IMG/VR virus record: IMGVR_UViG_3300031576_000251 | Span: 1-26,946 of that record | Source of the DNA: a virus | Reading direction: 5' to 3' (one strand) | DNA length: 26,946 nt | In this document: in pieces, positions 14,432 through 19,149 of the stretch | How the letters are laid out: every line of letters starts with the position of its first letter | How positions within the stretch are numbered: the stretch's first letter is position 1 | Position numbers and translations under genes: made by a program | Notes under the pieces: model-generated | The model's input: only the letters and a program-made list of their open reading frames with translations | What the model was told of the DNA's origin: nothing | Databases searched by the model: none

Positions 14432-14497
14432 CGCTCAGGTCTGGAAATCTCGACCCATCAACAACATGGGTCTGCGGAAATATTGAATTGTGCCATC

Positions 14498-14526
14498 ATT
14501 TTAAATCCACTCACCGCGCTTGTCAA
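14498..14526 (-). promoter_or_regulatory. Consensus sigma70-type promoter for the late/structural genes
   Basis: On the minus strand TTGACA (14526-14521), 17-nt spacer, TAAAAT (14503-14498): a perfect -35 box and a 5/6 -10 box with ideal spacing. It starts about 150 nt before the ATG of the holin-like gene and lies just past the stop of the upstream gene. Confidence 0.85.
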
Positions 14527-14548
14527 CCCTCAAAACATGGATTCTGAT

Positions 14549-14848
14549 TCAGATGCGGTTGTAAAGCCGTTGTCTGCGTTTCATACTGCGCTCAATCCAC
14601 CCCATCAGACTCTCTCGCCATGCGTCCAGCGGTTTGCCTTTTGCCAGGCGCGTCTGCATACTTTGTAGTAAGACCAATTCATCCAACAGTTCCATCTCAT
14701 CCCTGGCAGCCCTCTCTTCCAGCTTCAACCACAATAACTCATAAGCCTCATCCGCAAGCGCACGCAGTTCTGCATTCACATCCACAGCGTTGGGGGCTTC
14801 GTCGTCTACAATCGCAAATTGTTCTTGTGGCAGCTTGATCGTTTTCAT
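14549..14848 (-). CDS. Small helical protein of unknown function
   Basis: The start at ATG 14846-14848 gives 99 residues, since the upstream part (to 14923) is Arg-rich and overlaps the previous gene. It begins MKTIKLPQEQFAIVDDEAPN and is then almost entirely helical and charged, with a coiled-coil-like centre ('LRALADEAYELLWLKLEERAARDEMELLDELVLLQSM') and a basic C-terminus. Acidic middle plus basic end suggests a small nucleic-acid or protein-binding factor. The ribosome site is weak, so translation may be coupled to the preceding gene, which stops 8 nt upstream. No family recognised. Confidence 0.6.
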   Translation of the reverse strand: MKTIKLPQEQFAIVDDEAPNAVDVNAELRALADEAYELLWLKLEERAARDEMELLDELVLLQSMQTRLAKGKPLDAWRESLMGWIERSMKRRQRLYNRI

Positions 14849-14855
14849 CTTTATC

Positions 14856-15377
14856 TTATAACGCCTCCGCCGCCAGCGTCGTAAACTTTCCCCAATCCAA
14901 TTCGCGCGAAGCCTCCCCCACAAGTTCCGTCAGCTCCTCGTTCAACCACCAAGAGACCTTGTCGCTTTCCCCCCGCATCCTGATCTGGTTCGACAAAATC
15001 ATGATCAGCACTTCTAAGAGAGTGTTTAATAATTCACCACAAAGGCTTGTACTGAGCCTGTCGAAGTGACACGCAGGACACAAAGGTTTGACCCGTGAAG
15101 GAAAAAATTCGTGAAAATTCGCGAAATTCGCGGCTAAATTTTGTTCAAAAGGCAAACCAATCACGCCTGAACAGAATTTCAAAACACTCTCTAACAGGTA
15201 TTGTCCCGTTGCATCATCCTTCAAATGCTCTTGCCGCAACTTCCCCTGCAACATCAATGCCAGCATCGTGAGAAACTCATCATCGAACCTCGGCTCATAG
15301 AGCGGTTCCAACAAAGTACTCACTTCCTCCCTGTGCTTGATCCGTAATTCCTCATGGGTATTACCTTTCGTGTTCAT
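14856..15377 (-). CDS. Unknown helical protein interrupted by an in-frame MITE
   Basis: ATG 15375-15377 (MNTKGNTHEELRIKHREEV) is preferred because AAAGG lies 10 nt upstream; an ATG at 15425 would translate the structured leader. The protein is 173 residues long. Its middle 59 residues (from ESVLKFC to GELLNTLL) are encoded by a 174-bp element plus a TAA duplication, inserted exactly between codons. Without it, the text reads ...GQYLL-EVLIMILSNQIRMRG..., a smooth helical protein of about 114 residues ending SWWLNEELTELVGEASRELD. It is the first gene downstream of the SOS-box promoter and its start is abutted by a repeat that can pair with the leader. I do not recognise the family. Confidence 0.65.
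   Translation of the reverse strand: MNTKGNTHEELRIKHREEVSTLLEPLYEPRFDDEFLTMLALMLQGKLRQEHLKDDATGQYLLESVLKFCSGVIGLPFEQNLAANFANFHEFFPSRVKPLCPACHFDRLSTSLCGELLNTLLEVLIMILSNQIRMRGESDKVSWWLNEELTELVGEASRELDWGKFTTLAAEAL
15018..15191. mobile_element. 174-bp MITE with TAA target duplication, inserted in frame
   Basis: Terminal inverted repeats GAGAGTGTTT (15018-15027) and AAACACTCTC (15182-15191) are flanked by TAA at 15015-15017 and 15192-15194. Insert plus duplication is 177 bp, that is 59 codons, and both ends fall on codon borders (TTA-GAG-AGT...ACT-CTC-TTA). It has no stop in the host gene's frame. It contains CTGAGCCTGTCGAAG (15052-15066), also found at 17093-17107, and an AATTCGCGAAATTCGCGG-like segment. 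A 3-bp TAA duplication with such ends resembles some IS5-family derivatives, but I cannot assign a transposase. Confidence 0.8.
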
Positions 15378-15567
15378 TTGATGGGTGCCTTTCTTAACGC
15401 AAAGTGCTGCCACAGAAACCGACATCGTCGGGCACCCATCAAGGCGGCGGCGATACGTCTTACATCTGTGGCAGCATTCTGCCTGTGAATATATGATTTT
15501 GTCGGAGAGAGACGCTGTTACTTAAATAACAAACGCCGCCTTCACAGATTGCCTTGATGGGTGCAAT
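15378..15567 (-). promoter_or_regulatory. Structured 190-nt leader with mutually exclusive pairings (candidate RNA switch)
   Basis: In transcript order: a = GCACCCATCAAGGC (15564-15551), b = TGCTGCCACAGA (15476-15465), a' = GCCTTGATGGGTGC (15445-15432), b' = TCTGTGGCAGCA (15416-15405), a2 = GGCACCCATCAA (15389-15378) touching the ATG. a/a' is a perfect 14-bp helix and b/b' a perfect 12-bp helix, and the order a-b-a'-b' is interleaved (pseudoknot topology). a' can alternatively pair with a2 (11 bp), which would cover the spacer between ribosome site and start codon. The predicted transcript begins at about 15567, just before a. Short CCGAC/GTCGG and GGCAG/CTGCC hairpins lie between. Confidence 0.6.
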
Positions 15568-15573
15568 GGCGCT

Positions 15574-15602
15574 ATTCTACACCCGAACCATTCACAAATC
15601 AA
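15574..15602 (-). promoter_or_regulatory. Promoter upstream of the structured leader
   Basis: TTGATT (15602-15597), 17-nt spacer, TAGAAT (15579-15574). Spacing is ideal and the boxes match 4/6 and 5/6. A further TTGACA lies at 15627-15622 with no good -10. Transcription would start about 15567. Confidence 0.6.
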
Positions 15603-15604
15603 TC

Positions 15605-15616
15605 GAACGCTCGTTC
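15605..15616. promoter_or_regulatory. SOS-type operator GAAC-N4-GTTC
   Basis: GAACGCTCGTTC on the plus strand, a dyad identical to the GAACNNNNGTTC core bound by LexA in Gram-positives and Dehalococcoides. It ends 2 nt from the -35 box of the promoter at 15574-15602, where a bound repressor would block it. It would tie the downstream genes to DNA damage. Confidence 0.6.
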
Positions 15617-15628
15617 TAATTTGTCAAG

Positions 15629-15961
15629 TCACTCCGCCAGATACGTCTTCACAAAATGCTCCATGATCCCCTTCTCAGGAAACCACTCCTTGATACGCCC
15701 GCATCCTGGCACGGAACACTTCCACACCAGGCTGAACAAGGTTCGCCCCTCCACCGTCCCCGCCACATCGATCTCTGCAGGCATCTCCGCCTGGGTATCA
15801 ACAGCCTCACGGAACAACATCAGCCGCGGCGAATGGTACCGAACCCTCACCCCATCTACATGGACGGTCACACGCACATGCTCGATCACACCCAATACGT
15901 GCCCTTCCGTATCCCGCCACTGCTTCAAATCGTGCAATTTCTTCCCGTCCAGTGTATCCAC
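15629..15961 (-). CDS. Small protein with Cys pair, unknown function
   Basis: With GTG 15959-15961 as start (GGAG five nt upstream, overlapping the previous stop) the protein has 110 residues; a GTG at 15988 would give 119. It is beta-rich in the middle ('HVLGVIEHVRVTVHVDGVRVRYHSPRLML', 'EIDVAGTVEGRTLFSLVWKC') and ends 'CSVPGCGRIKEWFPEKGIMEHFVKTYL'. C-x4-C with a downstream His (MEHF) may be a small metal site and looks like a truncated zinc-finger tail. It is the last gene before the SOS-box promoter. No family recognised. Confidence 0.55.
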   Translation of the reverse strand: MDTLDGKKLHDLKQWRDTEGHVLGVIEHVRVTVHVDGVRVRYHSPRLMLFREAVDTQAEMPAEIDVAGTVEGRTLFSLVWKCSVPGCGRIKEWFPEKGIMEHFVKTYLAE

Positions 15962-15962
15962 A

Positions 15963-16445
15963 TTATCTCCGTCCGCCAACCGCCACACATCTCTCCAACA
16001 TCCACTCCGCTTCCAACAACATCAACTCCCCTCGCCCTTCGGGAGAGGGGCTGGGGGTGAGGGAGATTTCCATGCCATGCTCTATCCCCTTCGGCAACTT
16101 CCTCATAAATCCAAACTGTGCATCTCCCCCAAACATGGCATGGAAATAAATCGCCGCATGATTTACTGCCTCCCGCACATGCTCATATCCTTCCAAATTC
16201 CACACCACCAACCTCCGAAACTTCCCCACCCTGCACGCCGCATCCACATCCCACACCCCGCGATACAGCCATTCCGCTTTCACGAAGTAACTGCCTGCCG
16301 TTTCGCCCTTCATGATGATTGCAGTAGTAGCAGGAATCCCGTAGGGGCGCAATATATTGCGCCCGATCTCCTCGTTCGACATCAGATGCACGTGCCGCAC
16401 GCACTGCCCATCCAGGAAATTCTCAATCTCTATTACTTCCGCCAT
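15963..16445 (-). CDS. Unknown protein with a repeat-encoded C-terminal linker
   Basis: This 160-residue protein starts at ATG 16443-16445, overlapping the Pol X-like gene by 13 nt. The N-terminal 125 residues look like a compact alpha/beta domain ('IEIENFLDGQCVRHVHLMSNEEIGRNILRPYGIPATTAIIMKGE', 'RLVVWNLEGYEHVREAVNHAAIYFHAMFG'). Residues about 128-140 (LTPSPSPEGRGEL) are encoded by family A copy A8, followed by a short helix. Function not recognised. Its place among the nucleotidyltransferase and ASCH genes suggests a nucleic-acid-related role, which is inference only. Confidence 0.55.
   Translation of the reverse strand: MAEVIEIENFLDGQCVRHVHLMSNEEIGRNILRPYGIPATTAIIMKGETAGSYFVKAEWLYRGVWDVDAACRVGKFRRLVVWNLEGYEHVREAVNHAAIYFHAMFGGDAQFGFMRKLPKGIEHGMEISLTPSPSPEGRGELMLLEAEWMLERCVAVGGRR
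16026..16063. repeat. Family A repeat inside a gene (A8)
   Basis: CTCCCCTCGCCCTTCGGGAGAGGGG plus CTGGGGGTGAGGG, read in frame as LTPSPSPEGRGEL. It uses the same reading frame as A2, A7 and A11. Confidence 0.9.
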
Positions 16446-17059
16446 TTCGCCTCGCGTTCCCTAGGCTCGATCCACCCCAATCCGCAAAACCCCAGGAACT
16501 CCGCCTCCTCCGCCATCGGCAAATGATTCTCCTCCGTCAACAGCTTCAATGCCTTATTCGGGTCATCGGGCATAACCGCCTTGCGAATCTTCCCCGCATC
16601 CCACACCACCTGATGCTTCACGAAATACCCATCAGGCAATGCCCCGCCATACTTCCGATTCGTCACCAGCCAATGACTGAAATCCGCAGAACCCGTGCGG
16701 ATCGCCAACTGCACTCCCCACTCCGCAGGCGGCAGGTTGATGAACAAGTCGCACTTGATGCCCGCATACCGCAGAAACAACTTCTTCATGCGGTCGCCGT
16801 TCAAATCCAGCGATACGTCATCACCCATCTGCGCGATCAACTGATCCAACTCGGTCTTATACGACGGGGGAATCGGCTTTCCAAACTCCAGCGGAGCGCG
16901 CTTCGGCGTAATTGTCAAATCGGGAATGCACACGATCTCGATATCCTTCACCTCGGGCTTCAACCGCCGAATCGAACCCGCGATCTCGATCCGCGTACAA
17001 ACGGGGCGCAAATGCTCCACCAACGCCTCCGCCACCTTCAACGCCACGTCATGTTTCAT
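16433..17059 (-). CDS. DNA polymerase X-like nucleotidyltransferase (minimal)
   Basis: The protein has 208 residues. The palm shows GSIRR (28-32) followed by VKDIEIVCIP with D39 and E41 (the DxD/DxE metal pair, here D-x-E) and the third acidic residue in KCDLFI (D104). A thumb-like RTGSADFSHWL (121-131) with GYFVKHQVVW and a C-terminal FCGLGWIEPRERE match the ends of bacterial Pol X proteins (LGL.Y..P..R). The usual 8-kDa lyase/HhH region before the palm is absent, so the enzyme is about two-thirds of normal length. Likely activity is nucleotide addition, possibly gap filling. ATG 17057-17059; family A copy A9 lies 7 nt upstream and may supply the ribosome site. Confidence 0.8.
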   Translation of the reverse strand: MKHDVALKVAEALVEHLRPVCTRIEIAGSIRRLKPEVKDIEIVCIPDLTITPKRAPLEFGKPIPPSYKTELDQLIAQMGDDVSLDLNGDRMKKLFLRYAGIKCDLFINLPPAEWGVQLAIRTGSADFSHWLVTNRKYGGALPDGYFVKHQVVWDAGKIRKAVMPDDPNKALKLLTEENHLPMAEEAEFLGFCGLGWIEPREREAKWRK

Positions 17060-17066
17060 AATGCCT

Positions 17067-17126
17067 CTTCCCCTCTCCCTTCGGGCGCCGCGCTGAGCCT
17101 GTCGAAGCGAGAGGGCAGGGTGAGGG
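17067..17126. repeat. Composite repeat: family A with an inserted TTCGACAGGCTCAG unit (A9)
   Basis: The CTTCCCCTCTCCCTTCGGG half and the AGAGGGCAGGGTGAGGG half of a family A copy are separated by CGCCGCGCTGAGCCTGTCGAAGC. The 15-bp CTGAGCCTGTCGAAG also occurs in the MITE at 15052-15066. Confidence 0.85.
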
Positions 17127-17134
17127 GTTCTCCC

Positions 17135-17497
17135 TCACCTCCAATAAATCACTTCCATATCGTTCGCCAATACATCCGCAGGATACCGCTCAAAAAATTC
17201 CAAGAATTCACTGATGCCAGAAAACCCATCACGCCGTGCGAACATGTGCTCCTCCGCCGCACTAAGAACTCTGCCATCCAGCTTCACCACACAATACCGA
17301 ATGGAAATCTTGATCGGCACCACCGACGTACAATCCACCACCCTCAACAGGCGGCACTCCTTCGTCCGCATCCCCGCATACAACTGCAACACATCCCCCG
17401 AACGCGTTGCCCGCTTCCTCCGCCTGCGGATCGTCTGCCTCTTGCTCCCATCCCAAATCGCCGCCAAAAACCGCCCCTGAAAGTTATACGCTGGCAT
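17135..17497 (-). CDS. ASCH domain protein
   Basis: The 120-residue protein is preceded by AGGTGCGTG, with ATG 17495-17497 chosen over GTG 17500. 'FQGRFLAAIWDGSKRQTIRRRRKRATRSGDVLQLYAGMRTKECRLL' is the ASCH signature (I..G.K..TIR.....r.GD.L.L..G.RT..C) and the C-terminus 'EEHMFARRDGFSGISEFLEFFERYP' matches the helical part. ASCH domains are PUA-related beta-barrels believed to bind RNA or modified nucleotides. In phages they are common small accessory genes, often beside polymerase or nucleotidyltransferase genes as here. A family A repeat lies 13 nt upstream. Confidence 0.88.
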   Translation of the reverse strand: MPAYNFQGRFLAAIWDGSKRQTIRRRRKRATRSGDVLQLYAGMRTKECRLLRVVDCTSVVPIKISIRYCVVKLDGRVLSAAEEHMFARRDGFSGISEFLEFFERYPADVLANDMEVIYWR

Positions 17498-17510
17498 CAC
17501 GCACCTGCTT

Positions 17511-17547
17511 TCCCCCTCTCCCAGCGGGAGAGGGCTGGGGTGAGGGT
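17511..17547. repeat. Family A repeat (A10)
   Basis: CCCCTCTCCCAGCGGGAGAGGGCTGGGGTGAGGG in the 56-bp gap before the ASCH gene. Confidence 0.9.
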
Positions 17548-17553
17548 GAAATC

Positions 17554-17895
17554 CTACCCATCACCCACCTCCGCCTTATCCAATCTCTTGATCTTCGCTT
17601 CAATCGCCTTCTTCAAAGTCGCCAGGCATACAACCTCAGCGGCTATTCGTAGCACATCAACATTCTCTTGGTTCTTCAATGAGCCCATTGCTTCAGCCAC
17701 TGATGTTGAAACCAAGTGATAAACACCATTACAGATTCCACATCTCCGGTGAATGGGGTACACATCTTGTATGGCGCGCCTGATCGATATTTCCACTCCA
17801 CATGCAACCTGGGCAATCGCGTCATCTTCCAATCTCCAGTCATCGCGCAAGAGATAATGATAGACCTTCGCATTTTTATACGGTCTCTGCCACAT
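17554..17895 (-). CDS. Unknown small protein with CxxC
   Basis: This 113-residue protein starts at ATG 17893-17895, with GGAGG 6 nt upstream. It reads 'MWQRPYKNAKVYHYLLRDDWRLEDDAIAQVACGVEISIRR', then 'HRRCGICNGVYHLVS' with a CxxC pair, and a helical C-terminus. The Cys pair with nearby His suggests a degenerate zinc knuckle. The start overlaps the stop of the 83-residue gene (TGATG). The 3' end is followed by family A copy A10. No family recognised. Confidence 0.55.
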   Translation of the reverse strand: MWQRPYKNAKVYHYLLRDDWRLEDDAIAQVACGVEISIRRAIQDVYPIHRRCGICNGVYHLVSTSVAEAMGSLKNQENVDVLRIAAEVVCLATLKKAIEAKIKRLDKAEVGDG

Positions 17896-18146
17896 CACGC
17901 ACCTCCGAAATATTCAAATGCGTTGATAAACCTGTCACAGGCTTCTTTACCAAAGTCCTTCTGCATAAGATGAGCAACCAGCATCCACTTGCCATAATCC
18001 AATTCAGTTTCAGCCAGAGCCTTCAAACTCTTCTCCGACATCGTCAAATATTTTTGATACCTGGCAAGCATCGTAGCTCTCTCAGTATCGGTTATTCGTA
18101 TCATCGTGACGATGCTTGGTGGCACCTGCAATTGATTCAATTTCAT
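17895..18146 (-). CDS. Unknown 83-residue helical protein
   Basis: MKLNQLQVPPSIVTMIRITDTERATMLARYQKYLTMSEKSL and so on: mostly helical, with a Met/Lys-rich amphipathic pattern and no recognisable motif. It overlaps neighbours at both ends by 4 nt or less (ATGA at 18143-18146 and TGATG at 17893-17897), so it is part of one translationally coupled set with the membrane-HTH protein and the 113-residue protein. Possibly a small regulator or structural cofactor; this is inference. Confidence 0.55.
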   Translation of the reverse strand: MKLNQLQVPPSIVTMIRITDTERATMLARYQKYLTMSEKSLKALAETELDYGKWMLVAHLMQKDFGKEACDRFINAFEYFGGA

Positions 18147-19039
18147 CTGGCACCTTCCTTCATTAGCTCAGGAAAATCCCTCACCGCATAATCAATCCAT
18201 CCATACGCCACGCGCTCGCTCGTTCCATAGCGCGTACAGATCCACTTCATTGTGATGATCTTTGCATCTCCGTTTTTGCGCATCTCCTCCACGATCAACT
18301 TTCTCTCATTCGTTGGCAACTGTCGCCAGCTTTGATATTTACCGAAAGTCGCAGGGGTCTCACTGTTACTTTCAGAAACTTTCCCTGAAACTTTCACCTT
18401 GCCGTTGCCATTTGCTGAAACTCCCAACTCCAGCGCCATCTTCTTCAATTCGTGCCTTTCCTGTCTGCGTGCATCAGCCTGTTGTTGTTTGAAAGCCTCC
18501 TTCGCGTCATCAATGGCTTTCTGTACAGCCTTCTCATCACGCAGTACCTTCTCCGCCACACGCCTGCTATGCTGACTGCGCAAACTGATCGTCAATGCGC
18601 CAGCCACGCTCAACGTCGAAAGAAGCAACTTCGAGAAACGTTCGATGAATTCCGAATCATCCAGCAACACATTCACCGTCAGCACCACCACCAAATAAAA
18701 GCCAGTGACCAATACCGCGGTGGTGATCGGCGCTCGCGGGTCACCCTCGCCCCTCGACGCGTTGTAATCCACAAACTGCGTCACGGTCGTCACGGTGCCA
18801 AGCCCAAGAAACTCAACCACCGCCGCACCGATCAGGCTCACCCAGAAACCCATATTCAACACATTCAGCAGGTTATCAAACGCCAGGCTCGCAGGGATGA
18901 TCGGCGCAAACAGTGGCACATAACCCACCACCACATCCACCAGCAACCGCTCAAAGGCATGGCTCAACTTCAGCGCGCCTTCCAACAGGCTGATCACCCA
19001 GGGCACAAAACTCAGTTTTTTTGTTTTCACTTTTGCCAT
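18143..19039 (-). CDS. Four-TM membrane protein with coiled coil and C-terminal HTH
   Basis: The start at ATG 19037-19039 (MAKVKTKKLSF) gives 298 residues; the extension to 19063 begins with TTG and lies in a repeat. Four hydrophobic segments (roughly 45-60, 62-85, 103-125, 135-155) are followed by a long charged coiled coil ('RRVAEKVLRDEKAVQKAIDDAKEAFKQQQADARRQERHELKK'). After a Ser/Gly linker, a C-terminal domain 'LPTNERKLIVEEMRKNGDAKIITMKWICTRYGTSERVAYGWIDYA' has an HTH pattern. Such a protein would put a DNA-binding domain at the inner face of the membrane. It is next to the FtsK/HerA-like gene and may anchor DNA or the translocase. No family recognised. Confidence 0.65.
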   Translation of the reverse strand: MAKVKTKKLSFVPWVISLLEGALKLSHAFERLLVDVVVGYVPLFAPIIPASLAFDNLLNVLNMGFWVSLIGAAVVEFLGLGTVTTVTQFVDYNASRGEGDPRAPITTAVLVTGFYLVVVLTVNVLLDDSEFIERFSKLLLSTLSVAGALTISLRSQHSRRVAEKVLRDEKAVQKAIDDAKEAFKQQQADARRQERHELKKMALELGVSANGNGKVKVSGKVSESNSETPATFGKYQSWRQLPTNERKLIVEEMRKNGDAKIITMKWICTRYGTSERVAYGWIDYAVRDFPELMKEGAR

Positions 19040-19052
19040 AAACACTTTCTTC

Positions 19053-19147
19053 TCCCCTCCCAAAATATCCCGTTGATGGTCGAGTAGGGCGCTCTTGTTC
19101 TTTGCCCGTATCGAGACCAGGGTATTTGGGGAGGGGTCAGGGGTGGG
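19053..19147. repeat. Family B repeat with nested family D palindrome (B4/D2)
   Basis: CCCCTCCCAAAATA and TATTTGGGGAGGGG arms enclose a family D unit (GATGGTCGAGTAGGGCG...CGTATCGAGACCA, 19075-19119), so one family has inserted in the loop of another. It fills the gap 13 nt upstream of the membrane-HTH gene. Confidence 0.9.
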
Positions 19148-19149
19148 AA

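Noticed and set aside
15561-17719. Two long plus-strand frames (about 321 and 398 codons)
   Set aside because: They lie opposite the 110-, 160-residue, Pol X-like and ASCH genes, which have clear motifs or coupled starts. The translations are Pro/His/Arg-rich without domains.
272-19147. Family A/B palindromes as intrinsic terminators
   Set aside because: No U-run follows the stem on the coding strand, and they lie between genes that must be co-expressed.
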